From Cryobacterium flavum (GTDB lineage: Bacteria > Actinomycetota > Actinomycetes > Actinomycetales > Microbacteriaceae): a stretch of DNA of 64,000 bases. The notes below the pieces were generated by a model. It worked only from the letters and a program-made list of their open reading frames with translations. It was not told the DNA's origin and ran no database searches. The first letter of the stretch is position 1, and each line of letters starts with the position of its first letter. A program made the translations under genes and the position numbers. Location: contig NZ_FNIB01000002.1 in the NCBI RefSeq assembly GCF_900103805.1, positions 310,001 through 374,000 on the forward strand, in the 5' to 3' direction. Below, piece after piece: positions 54,150 through 63,978 of this stretch.

Positions 54150-55366
54150 AGTGAGATACCTTCCAGTGAGCGGTTGAGCCAGGTGCGAATGTCGGTGCCG
54201 TGCTGGTCGAGCACCGGCGGAGCGGAGTGCATCGTGTTCGTTGTCTCGACCGTATCGGCGGGTCCGAAGAACCGAAGCGGTGGACCGGGGAGGCTGATCC
54301 GGCCGAGCACCTCGTGTTCAACGTCGATCAGCAGCCCCTGCGAGAGCACCTGATCCCATTGATAGACCTCATCCAGGGAACGCACCTTGCCGGCCGGGAT
54401 TCCGGCGTCGGTCAGTTTCTTCAGCAAGGTCGCGGCATCGAAGTGGGCGAAGGCATCCGCTATGGCCTCCTTGAGACCCTCCCGATTGCGCACGCGCTGC
54501 GCGTTGGTGGCCCACTCGGATTGCGCAGCATCGAGCCCGAACTCGGCTGCGAAGGTGGCCCAGAGTTTCTCACTGCCGATGCTGATCTGCACACTGCCGC
54601 CGCGGCAGGGAAAGAGCCCGTAGGGAGCGATCGACGGATGGTGGTTGCCCTGGGCCTCCGGCACCTCTCCGGCCACCGTGGCGCGGGTGCCCTGGAAGGC
54701 GTGCACTCCCACCAGCGCGGCGAGCAGTGAGGTGCGCACAATCTGTCCCTGACCAGTGCGCTCGCGCTGAAGCAGCGCGGCGAGCAGTCCGAACGCGCCA
54801 TACATGCCCGAGAGCAGATCGGCGATCGGCACGCCCACACGCTGCGGGTCGTCGGGGCCAGAGCCGGTGAGGGACATCAGGCCGGCCTCGCCCTGGAGAA
54901 TCTGGTCGTAGCCGCTGCGGCTCGATTCGGGGCCGTCGTGGCCGAAACCGGTGATCGAGAGAATCACCAGCGCCGGGTTGAGAGCGTGCATCGCCTCGGG
55001 CGAGAATCCGAGCCGGTCGAGCACCCCTGGGCGAAAATTCTCCACTACAACGTCCGCGCGCAGCAGCAGCTCGCTGAGCACCTCCCGGCCGTCGTCACTC
55101 TTCAGATCGAGGGCGATGGATTCTTTATTGCGATTGCAGGAGAGAAAGTACGTGGATTGCGGATCGTTCGCGGGGCCCACGAAAGGCGGGCCCCAGCCGC
55201 GGGTATCGTCTCCCGTGATGGGGTTCTCCACCTTGATCACGCGCGCGCCGAGATCGGCGAGCATCATGGTGGCGTGCGGGCCGGCAAGAGCGCGGCTCAG
55301 GTCTACGACGAGATAGCCCGACAGCGGGCCCTGCATACCGGTTTCGGAGCGGATGTTGGTACTCAT
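54146..55366 (-). CDS. CaiB/BaiF family (class III) CoA-transferase
   Basis: 406-residue class III CoA-transferase: VVDLSRALAGPHATMMLADLGARVIKVENP near residue 20 to 49, CNRNKESIALDLKSDDG near 77, VVENFRPGVLDRLG near 106 and GYDQILQGEAGLMSLTG near 153, the last with the Asp that forms the acyl intermediate. It moves CoA between carboxylates. It sits between a MatC-like carrier (36 bases upstream) and a carboxyltransferase (4-base overlap), suggesting it activates the imported dicarboxylate. ATG 55366 has AAAGGA. Confidence 0.9.
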   Translation of the reverse strand: MSTNIRSETGMQGPLSGYLVVDLSRALAGPHATMMLADLGARVIKVENPITGDDTRGWGPPFVGPANDPQSTYFLSCNRNKESIALDLKSDDGREVLSELLLRADVVVENFRPGVLDRLGFSPEAMHALNPALVILSITGFGHDGPESSRSGYDQILQGEAGLMSLTGSGPDDPQRVGVPIADLLSGMYGAFGLLAALLQRERTGQGQIVRTSLLAALVGVHAFQGTRATVAGEVPEAQGNHHPSIAPYGLFPCRGGSVQISIGSEKLWATFAAEFGLDAAQSEWATNAQRVRNREGLKEAIADAFAHFDAATLLKKLTDAGIPAGKVRSLDEVYQWDQVLSQGLLIDVEHEVLGRISLPGPPLRFFGPADTVETTNTMHSAPPVLDQHGTDIRTWLNRSLEGISL

Positions 55367-55402
55367 GTTCGGTCCTTTCTCAGTATTTCGGCAGGTGGCG
55401 GG

Positions 55403-56770
55403 TTACAGCCAACCGGGCAGCACGAGCACGGCCCAGGCGATGGCCGGCCCGGCCACGACGACGATTCCGCTGTAGGCGAGAATCTGCTTGTAGAAGCGGT
55501 CCTTGTCCACGTCGTCGGGGGCGTTGGCAAGCACGAGAGCGCCATTGGTCGAGAACGGCGACACGTCCACGATGGTCGACGCGACGGCGAGCGCGCAGAT
55601 CACGCCGATGGCGCTGATATCCCCGGTAGCGAGGAACGGCACGGCGAGCGGAATCAGCGCGGCCAGAATGGCCGTTGACGAGGCGAAGGCCGAGACGACG
55701 GCACCGATGTAGCAGATCAAGAGTGCCGCAAGCAGGGGCATGCCGAGGTTGGCCACCGCTCCCGATACGTATTCGATGGTGCCGGCCTCCTCGAGAACAC
55801 CGACGAACGTGAGCATGCCGCAGATGAGCAGCACGGTCGACCAGCTGATCTTATTGACCGCGCCCTTCTGCGCCGCGGGCGAGACGAGGGCGAGGATGAC
55901 GGCGATTGTGATGGCAACGAAGCCCACGTCAACCTTGAAGCCGAGCGCGATCACGGCGAGGGCGATGAGGCCGGCCACCGTCACAAGCTGAGGGATGCGC
56001 TCTCCTCGGGTGGCCGTGGCCTCGACTCCGTCGCCCGCGGGGTCGCGGGGGCCGTAGATGCCGGAGCCGAAGCCCTTGAACGCCACATCACCGCCGGCGC
56101 GCGCACCGACACTTACGGCCATGCGCGCTTCGGCGGCTTGCTCCACGAAATGTCCGACCCGGCTCGACATAAGGTTTCGGCCACCGAGAACGATGAACAG
56201 CACGACGGCGATCAGAAAGTTGAAGATGAGGCTCGACAGAAACACCGCTGTGGGGCTCGCGTCGAGCCCGGTGGTCGAGATGAGGCTGTTCACGATCACG
56301 CCGTAAACGGCGATCGGCGAGAATCCGCCGCCCTGCGCGCCGTGGATCACCATCATGCCCATCAGCAGCGGGCTGATCTTGTACTTGCGGGCAAAGCCGA
56401 GCGCAATCGGCGCCACGATGGCCACCGCGGCCGGGGAAAGCGCACCGACGGCCGTGATCACGGCGGTGATCACGAACATCACCCAGGGGATGAGGGCCAC
56501 CCGACCGCCGACGAGCCGCACTGCGCCGCGCACCAGCAGGTCGATCGTGCCGTTGCCCTGCGCAATCGCGAACAGGTACGTAACCCCGACGAGCGTGAGG
56601 AACAGTCCGCCCGGGAAGTTGGCGAGAATATCGGTGGTCTCCATGCCGAGAAAGACGGCACCGAGCAGAAAGGCACCCACGAAGGCCAGCGCACCCATGT
56701 TGACGGGCAAAAGCGTGGCGATCAGAAACATCACCGCCAGGATGATGATTGAGATAACGGGAGCGGACAT
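55403..56770 (-). CDS. MatC-like dicarboxylate carrier
   Basis: 455-residue membrane protein with about 12 helices of the ion-transporter (IT/SLC13-like) superfamily. The N-terminal part (LAFVGAFLLGAVFLGMETTDILANFPGGLFLTLVGVTYLFAIAQGNGTID) is the MatC_N region named after a malonate carrier. The repeat motifs ALSPAAVAIVAPIAL and IVDVSPFSTNGALVLA are transport-site hairpins. Malonate or another small dicarboxylate is the inferred substrate. ATG 56770 has GGAGG. First gene of a three-gene operon, divergent from a GntR regulator. Confidence 0.85.
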   Translation of the reverse strand: MSAPVISIIILAVMFLIATLLPVNMGALAFVGAFLLGAVFLGMETTDILANFPGGLFLTLVGVTYLFAIAQGNGTIDLLVRGAVRLVGGRVALIPWVMFVITAVITAVGALSPAAVAIVAPIALGFARKYKISPLLMGMMVIHGAQGGGFSPIAVYGVIVNSLISTTGLDASPTAVFLSSLIFNFLIAVVLFIVLGGRNLMSSRVGHFVEQAAEARMAVSVGARAGGDVAFKGFGSGIYGPRDPAGDGVEATATRGERIPQLVTVAGLIALAVIALGFKVDVGFVAITIAVILALVSPAAQKGAVNKISWSTVLLICGMLTFVGVLEEAGTIEYVSGAVANLGMPLLAALLICYIGAVVSAFASSTAILAALIPLAVPFLATGDISAIGVICALAVASTIVDVSPFSTNGALVLANAPDDVDKDRFYKQILAYSGIVVVAGPAIAWAVLVLPGWL

Positions 56771-56813
56771 CGTTGTTCCTCCATAGGTTCAGGTGAATGT
56801 GGGCTATTGGCTC

Positions 56814-56836
56814 ACTGGACTAGCCTCCTAGACAGT
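56814..56836. promoter_or_regulatory. GntR operator candidate
   Basis: ACTGGACTAG (56814-56823) and CTAGACAGT (56828-56836) form an imperfect inverted repeat around CCTC in the 123-bp gap between the divergent carrier and regulator genes. Confidence 0.45.
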
Positions 56837-56893
56837 AGGCGACTTTGTCAAGAGCCGTGTAACCTTGGGTCGAATACTGATGGGGAGGCAGAC

Positions 56894-57595
56894 GTGACGA
56901 GGGATGCAATACCCCAGCCGCTCATGCGCGTCACGAAACCACGCCTGTACGAACAGCTCGTGGCCCAGCTTCTCGCCTACATCGAGTCCGCCCACCTCGG
57001 CCCCGGCGACCTGTTACCCGCCGAGCGCGACCTCGCCGAACGCCTCGGCGTTTCCCGCGCCACGCTCGCCCAGGCCCTCGTGGCTCTCGAAGTGCTCGGC
57101 GTCATCGATGTTCAACACGGCACCGGCGCCGTTCTCGTCTACCGGCCGAGCATCGCAGCGGTGATCAGTGGGCTGCGGGAGCACCGCAACCGGCTGCCCG
57201 AGATTGTCGAAGCCCGCACCACCCTCGAGGTCAAACTCGCCGAGCTCGCCGCGGAACGCCGAACGGATGCCGACCTGCTCGCGATCGAGGATGCGCTCCG
57301 GGCGATGGCAGAGGAAATCGCCGTCGGCGACCGCGGGGCGCACGGCGACGAGCTCTTCCACCAAGCCGTCACTGCGGCGGCTCACTCCCCGGTGCTCGCC
57401 CAACTCATGACGTTCATCGCAGAGATGATACTCGAAACCCGGCTCGAATCCCTCGCTCAGCCGGGCCGGCCGGAGCAGTCCCTCGCCTCACACCGCACCA
57501 TCACCGAGGCGATCCGGGCGCAGGACGCCACAGCGGCGACCGCGGCGATGCTCTCGCACATCGAGCTCGTCTCCGACGTAGCCCTGCTCAAGTAG
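56894..57595 (+). CDS. GntR/FadR family transcriptional regulator
   Basis: 233-residue regulator. The winged helix spans about residues 16-82: LYEQLVAQLLAYIESAHLGPGDLLPAERDLAERLGVSRATLAQALVALEVLGVI, then the wing QHGTGAVLV. The C-terminal FCD ligand domain carries EIVEARTTLEVKLAELAAER and FHQAVTAAAHSPVL with likely metal-ligand histidines. GTG 56894 has GGAGG at five bases. Divergence from the carrier operon suggests it is a MatR-like sensor of the imported acid. Confidence 0.9.
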   Translation: MTRDAIPQPLMRVTKPRLYEQLVAQLLAYIESAHLGPGDLLPAERDLAERLGVSRATLAQALVALEVLGVIDVQHGTGAVLVYRPSIAAVISGLREHRNRLPEIVEARTTLEVKLAELAAERRTDADLLAIEDALRAMAEEIAVGDRGAHGDELFHQAVTAAAHSPVLAQLMTFIAEMILETRLESLAQPGRPEQSLASHRTITEAIRAQDATAATAAMLSHIELVSDVALLK

Positions 57596-57667
57596 GGGGA
57601 GAACGGGCGTCCCGCCGCAGCCCGATCAGAGCGAGAGTAATCGAATAGTGGGCGCCACAGCCCAAGG

Positions 57668-58192
57668 TCACGGCATCGAGTCGGCCAGCCGCGCCCAGCG
57701 CTGGCCGTGACCCGTGAGGGTCAGGGTGCGCGGTTCGTCGAGGTCGTGATCAAGGTCGAGAAAGGATGCCGCCGCATCCGTTTCACACGCTGCCTCCGCG
57801 CGACCCTGCGGTCGCTCGATCTCGATGTCCAGCCAGGATTCGGTGATGCCGTCGAGCAGGCCGCGGCCCCACTCGACCACCACGATGGAGCGGGCGAAAT
57901 CAATGTCGAGGTCGTCGAGTTCCATGGCACTGCCGAGGCGGTAGGCGTCGACGTGCACGAACGGCGGCCCGCCGACCAAGCTTGGATGCGTGCGGGCCAG
58001 CACGAAGGTGGGGCTGGTGACGGCTCCGCGCACCTGCAGCCCCTCGCCCAGGCCGCGGGTGAGGGTGGTTTTGCCCGCCCCGAGCGGTCCGGTGAGCACG
58101 ACGAGGTCCCCGGCCTGCACGATGCCGGCGAGGATCACGCCGAAGCGATGCATCGCCGCTGCATCCGCAATCGTACGAACGAGCTCAGCCAT
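57668..58192 (-). CDS. tsaE: tRNA threonylcarbamoyladenosine ATPase TsaE
   Basis: 174-residue P-loop ATPase of the t6A complex: VVLTGPLGAGKTTLTRGLGEGL near residue 31 (Walker A), VTSPTFVLARTH near 58, VHVDAYRLGSAMELDDLDID near 79, and IVVVEWGRGL near 103. Its ATG overlaps alr by eight bases. In related genomes tsaB follows directly; here tsaB is 7.3 kb away. The C-terminal 40 residues are longer and more acidic than in E. coli. Confidence 0.93.
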   Translation of the reverse strand: MAELVRTIADAAAMHRFGVILAGIVQAGDLVVLTGPLGAGKTTLTRGLGEGLQVRGAVTSPTFVLARTHPSLVGGPPFVHVDAYRLGSAMELDDLDIDFARSIVVVEWGRGLLDGITESWLDIEIERPQGRAEAACETDAAASFLDLDHDLDEPRTLTLTGHGQRWARLADSMP

Positions 58193-59306
58193 TGAGGTGC
58201 CGCCGGATCACCCGGTGCCCGATGCGGGTGACGATCTCGTAATTGATCGTGCCCGCTGCATCGGCCCAGTCGGTGGCGCTCGGCGCACCGGTGGCCGGGT
58301 CGCCGAACAGCACGACCTCATCGCCGACGGCGACGCCGGGGTTGTCGGCGCCGAGGTTGACCACGAACTGGTCCATCGCGACCCGACCGACCAGGGGATA
58401 GTTCTCGCCGTTGATGTGCACGAGCGCCGTTCCCGACGACTGCCGGGGAATGCCGTCGGCGTAGCCGAGCGGCACGAGCACGAGGGTGGAATCCTGCGGC
58501 GCCCGCCAGAGGTAATCGTAGGAGACACCGGCGCCGGCGCTCACCCGGCGTACCAGGGCCACCCGGCCGCGCAGGGTCATCGCCGGAACCAGCCCGAGGT
58601 CGTCGCTGCTCGCATCCTCAAACGGCGACAGCCCGTACAGGGTGATGCCGAACCGCACCATGGTGAAACGGGCGGCCGGCAACCGCAGGGCCGCAGCCGA
58701 CGACGCGAGGTGCACGAGCGTGGGGGTCAGGCCGGCGGCGCGGGCAGCCGCAACGCCGCGTTCAAAACAGTCCAGGGCGTTCTGGTCGTCCTCGGCCGAG
58801 GCGTTGGCGAGGTGGCTCATCACACCGTCGACGCGCAGCAGGCCGACCCGCTCTAGGGCGGCGGCGAGCGCGAAGACGGCGGCCCAGTCGTATTCGTGCA
58901 CGCCGTTGCGGCTCAAGCCGGTCTCGAGTTTCAGGTGAACGGATGCGGCCCTGCCGAGTTCCGCCGCTGCATCCGCTACCTGCTGCACCTGACGCACAGA
59001 CGACAAGGCCAGGGTGACGTCGTCGTCGATGGCGGCGCTGAAATCAGCGTCGGGGTCGTGCAGCCAGGCCAGAATCGGTGCGTCGATGCCCGCGTCTCGC
59101 AGGGCCAGGGCCTCGTCGATGTCGGCGACGCCGAGCCAGTCCGCCCCGCCGGCCAGGGCTGCGCGCGCCACCGGAAGGGCACCGTGCCCGTAGGCGTTGG
59201 CTTTGACCACCGCCATCGCGTGCGGGGTGCCGGCTACGGCGCGCAGGTGGGCCATGTTGTGGCGAATGGCGGCGAGGTCGATCACGGCCTCGCGAAAGCC
59301 GGTCAC
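58185..59306 (-). CDS. alr: alanine racemase
   Basis: 373-residue PLP enzyme making D-alanine for the cell wall. AVVKANAYGHGALPVARAAL near residue 32 contains the PLP lysine, the N-terminal TIM barrel follows, and the second catalytic tyrosine is in SAGAGVSYDYLWRAP near 260. MDQFVVNLG near 313 closes the family pattern. GTG 59306 overlaps the acpS stop (GTGA). Confidence 0.95.
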   Translation of the reverse strand: MTGFREAVIDLAAIRHNMAHLRAVAGTPHAMAVVKANAYGHGALPVARAALAGGADWLGVADIDEALALRDAGIDAPILAWLHDPDADFSAAIDDDVTLALSSVRQVQQVADAAAELGRAASVHLKLETGLSRNGVHEYDWAAVFALAAALERVGLLRVDGVMSHLANASAEDDQNALDCFERGVAAARAAGLTPTLVHLASSAAALRLPAARFTMVRFGITLYGLSPFEDASSDDLGLVPAMTLRGRVALVRRVSAGAGVSYDYLWRAPQDSTLVLVPLGYADGIPRQSSGTALVHINGENYPLVGRVAMDQFVVNLGADNPGVAVGDEVVLFGDPATGAPSATDWADAAGTINYEIVTRIGHRVIRRHLNG

Positions 59307-59659
59307 GCTTCACCCTCCGCGACGACGAAGGCGCAGGCCACGCCGGCGTCGTGGGTCATAGTGACGTGCACCCGGCTTATGCCGCGGCCGGTCAGCGCGT
59401 GCAGGGCAGCCCCGCTCAGCTTGAATTCGGGGTTGCCGTGCGGGTCGTTGACGATTTCCATCTCTTGCCAGGTGGCCCCCGCGCTGTCGCCGAGGGCCTT
59501 GATCAGGGCTTCCTTGGCGGCGAAGCGCGCCGCGAGGGAATGCACCGGCAGATTTCGTTCGTTTTCGGTGAACAACCGCGGCACGAGGCGCGGTGTGCGT
59601 TCGACCTGGCGGGTGAAACGCGCCAGGTCGACCACGTCAACCCCGATGCCCTTGATCAC
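59303..59659 (-). CDS. acpS: holo-[acyl-carrier-protein] synthase
   Basis: 118-residue phosphopantetheinyl transferase that activates acyl carrier protein with CoA. IKGIGVDVVDLARF has the Mg2+-binding Asp, and AARFAAKEALIKALG (about 46-60) carries the conserved W/FxxKEA-type motif. MTHDAGVACAFVVAE is at the end. GTG 59659 is the likely start. It begins the acpS-alr-tsaE overlapping operon, 20 bases after glmS. Confidence 0.94.
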   Translation of the reverse strand: MIKGIGVDVVDLARFTRQVERTPRLVPRLFTENERNLPVHSLAARFAAKEALIKALGDSAGATWQEMEIVNDPHGNPEFKLSGAALHALTGRGISRVHVTMTHDAGVACAFVVAEGEA

Positions 59660-59679
59660 GCTGCTCGATTCAACGTGGC

Positions 59680-61530
59680 TTATTCGACCGTGACGGACTT
59701 GGCGAGGTTGCGCGGCTGGTCGACGTCGAGGCCCTTGGCAATGGCCAACTCCATCGCGAACATCTGCAGCGGCACCACAGCCAGCAGCGGTTCAAACAGG
59801 GGGGCCGCGAGCGGAATGTGAATGACGGTGTCGGCAAACGGCAGCACGGCGGCGTCGCCGACCTCGGCGATGGCGATGATGCGGGCACCGCGGGCACGGA
59901 TCTCCTGGATGTTGGAGACGACCTTCGGGTGCAGGTGGGCGGAGCCGCGCGGGCTCGGTACCACCACGAACACCGGCTGGCCGGGTTCGATCAGCGCGAT
60001 CGGGCCGTGCTTGAGTTCTCCGGCGGCGAAGCCTTCGGCGTGGATGTAGGCGAGTTCCTTGAGCTTGAGCGCACCCTCGAGCGCGATCGGGAACCCGACG
60101 TGACGGCCGAGGAACAGCACAGCGCGGGTGTCGCTCATCCAGCGGGCCAGCTGACGCACCTCGTCTTCGACGCCGAGAACGGCCTGGATCTTCTCCGGAA
60201 TGGCCTGCAGTTCGGCGACCTGCACGGCCTGTTCGGCCTCGGTGAGGCTGCCGCGCACGCGGGCGAGGTGCAGGGCGAACAGGTAGAGCGCGGTGATCTG
60301 GGCGACGAAGGCCTTGGTCGAGGCCACTGCGACCTCGGGGCCGGCGTGCGTGTAGATGACGGCGTCGCTCTCACGCGGGATGGTCGCACCTTGCGTGTTG
60401 CAGATGGAGATGGCCTTGGCACCGAGCGACATGGCGTACTTGACGGCCATGAGCGTGTCCATGGTCTCGCCGGACTGGCTGATCGAGATCACCAGGGTAT
60501 CGGCGCTGAGCACCGGGTCGCGGTAGCGGAACTCGTGGCTCAGTTCAACGTCCACCGGCACCTGCGCCCACTTTTCAATGGCGTACTTGGCGGTCTGGCC
60601 GGCATACGCGGCCGTGCCGCAGGCGACGATGACGATGCGACGGATGCCCGCGAGCACGTCATCGCCGAACGCGGTCAGTTCGGGAACGACGACCTGGTCG
60701 TCATCGATGCGGCCGCGCAGGGTGTTGGCGACGGCGTCCGGCTGCTCGGAGACTTCCTTGGCCATGAAGCTGGACCAGCCGCCCTTTTCGCTGGCGGAGG
60801 CATCCCAGGCGATGTCGAACTCTTCCGTCTCGACGGGGTGACCGTCGAAGTCGGTGACGGTGACGGCATCCGCTGTGATCGTGACGATCTGGTCCTGGCC
60901 GATGGCGACGGCGCGGCGGGTGTATTCGACGAACGCGGCCACGTCGGAGCCGAGAAAGTTCTCGCCCTCGCCGAGGCCGATGACGAGAGGGGAGTTTCGG
61001 CGGGCACCGACGACGACGCCGGGCTGGTCCTGGTGCACGGCGAGCAGCGTGAAGGCACCGTCGAGACGGGCGACGATGATGCGGAAGGCTTCGGCCAGGT
61101 CGCCGACGCGCTGGTATTCGCGGCCGAGCAGCACCGCGGCGACCTCGGTGTCGGTCTCACTCAGAAAGGTGTATCCCTCATTGAGTAGTTCCTCGCGCAG
61201 GGGGGCGAAGTTCTCGATGATGCCGTTGTGGATGAGGGCGAGCTTGTTGTTGTCGCCGAGGTGCGGGTGCGCGTTTTCGTCGTTGGGTCCGCCGTGGGTG
61301 GCCCAGCGGGTGTGACCGATTCCGGTCGAGCCGTCGTTGATGGGGTGAGCCTTCAGGTCATTGGTGAGGGCCGACAGCTTGCCGGCCTTCTTGGCGGTGT
61401 TGAGTACACCGAACTCATCGATGACGGCTATTCCCGCGGAGTCGTACCCACGGTATTCGAGCCGTCCGAGCCCGCCCATGAGAACGTCAACGGTTTTATT
61501 GCTTCCGACATAACCTACGATTCCGCACAT
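59680..61530 (-). CDS. glmS: glutamine-fructose-6-phosphate aminotransferase
   Basis: 616-residue enzyme making glucosamine-6-phosphate for peptidoglycan precursors. It begins [17 protein letters not shown], with the N-terminal nucleophile Cys2 of the class-II amidotransferase. [19 protein letters not shown] is near residue 73. Two SIS sugar-isomerase domains follow ([17 protein letters not shown] near 350 and [29 protein letters not shown] near 475), ending AKSVTVE. A TAAAAT box lies eight bases upstream of the ATG. It is divergent from coaA. Confidence 0.97.
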   Translation of the reverse strand: MCGIVGYVGSNKTVDVLMGGLGRLEYRGYDSAGIAVIDEFGVLNTAKKAGKLSALTNDLKAHPINDGSTGIGHTRWATHGGPNDENAHPHLGDNNKLALIHNGIIENFAPLREELLNEGYTFLSETDTEVAAVLLGREYQRVGDLAEAFRIIVARLDGAFTLLAVHQDQPGVVVGARRNSPLVIGLGEGENFLGSDVAAFVEYTRRAVAIGQDQIVTITADAVTVTDFDGHPVETEEFDIAWDASASEKGGWSSFMAKEVSEQPDAVANTLRGRIDDDQVVVPELTAFGDDVLAGIRRIVIVACGTAAYAGQTAKYAIEKWAQVPVDVELSHEFRYRDPVLSADTLVISISQSGETMDTLMAVKYAMSLGAKAISICNTQGATIPRESDAVIYTHAGPEVAVASTKAFVAQITALYLFALHLARVRGSLTEAEQAVQVAELQAIPEKIQAVLGVEDEVRQLARWMSDTRAVLFLGRHVGFPIALEGALKLKELAYIHAEGFAAGELKHGPIALIEPGQPVFVVVPSPRGSAHLHPKVVSNIQEIRARGARIIAIAEVGDAAVLPFADTVIHIPLAAPLFEPLLAVVPLQMFAMELAIAKGLDVDQPRNLAKSVTVE

Positions 61531-61551
61531 GGAAGTCGATTTTAGTCGGAC

Positions 61552-61557
61552 TAAGCT
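61552..61557 (+). promoter_or_regulatory. predicted -10 box of coaA
   Basis: TAAGCT lies seven bases before ATG 61565, in the short gap between divergent glmS and coaA. Confidence 0.4.
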
Positions 61558-61564
61558 TGGGGGA

Positions 61565-62521
61565 ATGTCCGATCCGGTGCTGGCCCCTGTATTGAACGGT
61601 CACGGTACCCCTTTTGTGGAGCTCGACCGGGCCGACTGGGCGGCCCTCGCGCCGACCACTCTGCTGCCGCTGAAAGAAACCGAGATCGTGCAATTGCGCG
61701 GCATCGGCGAGCCGCTCGACATCAACGAGGTGACGGATGTCTACCTGCCGCTGAGCCGCCTGCTCAACCTCTACGCGGCCAATGCCCGCACACTGCACCG
61801 CGCGACCAGTGGATTCCTGGGCGAACGCGCCCGCCCGACCCCGTTCGTGATCGGTGTGGCCGGCTCCGTCGCGGTCGGTAAATCCACGACCGCCCGACTG
61901 CTGCGGAAGATGCTCGCCCGCTGGGACGACACCCCCCGGGTGGAACTGGTCACGACCGACGGGTTTTTGTTTCCGAACGCCGAGCTGAACCGCCGCGGGC
62001 TGATGGAACGCAAGGGTTTTCCGGAGTCCTACGACCGACGGGCCCTGCTGCGCTTTGTGAGCGCGGTAAAGAGCGGCGCCCCCGAGGTGCGCTCACCGTT
62101 CTACTCGCACCTCAGCTACGACATCGTGCCCGACGCGCAGATTGTGGTGCGCCAGCCCGATATTCTCATTGTCGAGGGTCTCAACGTGTTGCAGCCGCCC
62201 GGCCCTGGGCACGGCCTCTCGGTCAGTGACCTGTTCGACTTCACCATCTACGTGGATGCCCGCACCCAGGACATTGCCCGCTGGTACGAGGAGCGTTTTC
62301 TCAAGCTGCAACGCGGCGCGTTCGCCAACCCCAACTCGTTCTTTCACCGTTACGCCGACCTCACCGAAGATGAGGCTCGCGGCAAGGCGCGCAGCATCTG
62401 GACCAGCATCAACCAGCCCAACCTGCTGCAGAATATTCGCCCCACCCGGTCGCGGGCGACCCTGGTGCTGCGCAAGGACCCCACGCACGCGGTCTCCACG
62501 GTGCTCCTGCGCAAGGTCTGA
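61565..62521 (+). CDS. coaA: type I pantothenate kinase
   Basis: 318-residue enzyme phosphorylating pantothenate, the first step of CoA synthesis. The P-loop [20 protein letters not shown] is near residue 95, [13 protein letters not shown] near 128, [13 protein letters not shown] near 148 and [13 protein letters not shown] near 200; length is normal. ATG 61565 (MSDPVLAPV) is preferred to an ATG 36 bases upstream that would overlap the glmS start. It supplies CoA in a region that also encodes the CoA-using AcpS. Confidence 0.95.
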   Translation: MSDPVLAPVLNGHGTPFVELDRADWAALAPTTLLPLKETEIVQLRGIGEPLDINEVTDVYLPLSRLLNLYAANARTLHRATSGFLGERARPTPFVIGVAGSVAVGKSTTARLLRKMLARWDDTPRVELVTTDGFLFPNAELNRRGLMERKGFPESYDRRALLRFVSAVKSGAPEVRSPFYSHLSYDIVPDAQIVVRQPDILIVEGLNVLQPPGPGHGLSVSDLFDFTIYVDARTQDIARWYEERFLKLQRGAFANPNSFFHRYADLTEDEARGKARSIWTSINQPNLLQNIRPTRSRATLVLRKDPTHAVSTVLLRKV

Positions 62522-62558
62522 CCCGTCCTGACACGGACGGGGCCCGGGCCCGAGCCGT

Positions 62559-62613
62559 GGGCCCAGTTTATAAACTGGTCCCGGGGACGGGGCCTGGGCC
62601 CCGTCCCCGGGAC
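62559..62613. terminator. twin hairpins between convergent coaA and glmM
   Basis: GGGCCCAGTTTATAAACTGG plus TCCC (62559-62582) is a palindrome with one mismatch. It overlaps a second hairpin in which GTCCCGGGGACGGGGC (62578-62593) pairs perfectly with its complement (62598-62613). The two share GTCCC, so they are mutually exclusive folds. No T-run. Confidence 0.65.
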
Positions 62614-62616
62614 GGA

Positions 62617-63978
62617 CTAGAGGGCCAGGCGCTCGCGGACCACGTCGGCCAGGGAGTGCGCCAGGCGGTCGGCGGTGTGCTGGTCGGCGGCTTCCACCAT
62701 GACCCGCACCATCGGCTCGGTGCCCGAGGGGCGCAGCAGCACGCGACCGGTGTCGCCGAGTTCGGCTTCAGCGGCGAGCACGGCCTCGGCGATGACCTCG
62801 TCGGCGCCGAGACCCTTGTGGTTGACTCCGCGCACGTTGACCAGAATCTGCGGGTACACCGTCATAACGGATGCCAGTTCGGCCAAGGTTTTACCGGTGC
62901 GCGCCATTTCGGCCACGAGGTGCAGCCCGGTGAGGATGCCGTCACCGGTAGTGGCGAACTTGGTCATGATGACGTGACCGCTCTGCTCGCCGCCGAGGGA
63001 ATACCCGTGGGCGTTGAGTTCTTCGAGCACGTACCGGTCGCCGACCTTGGTCTGCACCATGGCGATGTCGTTGGCCGCCATCGCCTTGCGCAGGCCGAGG
63101 TTGCTCATGACGGTCGCGACCAGCGTGCGGTCTTTCAGCACACCGCGTTCGGCCATCGACACGGCGAGAATAGCCATGATCTGGTCGCCGTCGACGATGT
63201 TGCCATCCTTGTCCACGGCCAGGCAACGGTCGGCGTCGCCGTCGTGGGCGATGCCGACGTCAGCGCCGTGCTCGAGTACGGCTTTGGCGAGGTTGTCGAG
63301 GTGGGTGGAGCCCACACCGTCGTTGATATTGAGGCCGTCGGGGTCGGCGCCGATCACCGTTAGGCGAGCACCGGCATCCGTGAACACCTGCGGTGACACA
63401 CCGGCGGCGGCGCCGTGCGCGCAGTCGAGCACGACGTGGATGCCGTCGAGGCGGTGCGGCAGGGTGGTGAGCAGGTGCACCACGTAGCGGTCTTCGGCGT
63501 CGGCAAAGCGACGAATGCGTCCAACGTCGCCGGCGATCGGCATCAGGGTGTCGCGACCGATGTAGCTCTCGATGCGGTCCTCGACGTCGTCGGGAAGTTT
63601 GGTTCCGCCATAGGCGAAGATCTTGATGCCGTTATCGGGGGCCGCGTTGTGTGAGGCAGAAATCATCACACCGAAGTCGGCCCCGATGTCGTTGATCAGA
63701 AAGGCTGCAGCTGGCGTGGGGATGACCCCGGCGTCGAGAACGTCGACACCGCTGGAGGCCAAGCCGGCCGAGACGGCGGCGTTCAGGAATTCACCGGAGA
63801 TTCGCGGGTCGCGGGCGACCACGGCGACGGGCCGGCGGCCCGCTTCAAGACGTGCTTGGGCACGACGTCCCTTGGTCAGCACTGCGGCGCTGGCCTGGGC
63901 AAGGCTCAGGGCCAGGCCAGCCGTGAGATCACGGTTGGCCAGGCCCCGAACGCCGTCCGTGCCGAACAGACGAGTCAT
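62617..63978 (-). CDS. glmM: phosphoglucosamine mutase
   Basis: 453-residue enzyme interconverting glucosamine-6-phosphate and glucosamine-1-phosphate, the step after Glm[15 protein letters not shown] is at the start, [15 protein letters not shown] near residue 105 has the phosphorylated serine, [11 protein letters not shown] near 247 binds Mg2+, GGEQSGHV near 333 and [16 protein letters not shown] near 415 binds phosphate. All are intact. ATG 63978 lies close to the right edge of the window. Confidence 0.97.
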   Translation of the reverse strand: MTRLFGTDGVRGLANRDLTAGLALSLAQASAAVLTKGRRAQARLEAGRRPVAVVARDPRISGEFLNAAVSAGLASSGVDVLDAGVIPTPAAAFLINDIGADFGVMISASHNAAPDNGIKIFAYGGTKLPDDVEDRIESYIGRDTLMPIAGDVGRIRRFADAEDRYVVHLLTTLPHRLDGIHVVLDCAHGAAAGVSPQVFTDAGARLTVIGADPDGLNINDGVGSTHLDNLAKAVLEHGADVGIAHDGDADRCLAVDKDGNIVDGDQIMAILAVSMAERGVLKDRTLVATVMSNLGLRKAMAANDIAMVQTKVGDRYVLEELNAHGYSLGGEQSGHVIMTKFATTGDGILTGLHLVAEMARTGKTLAELASVMTVYPQILVNVRGVNHKGLGADEVIAEAVLAAEAELGDTGRVLLRPSGTEPMVRVMVEAADQHTADRLAHSLADVVRERLAL

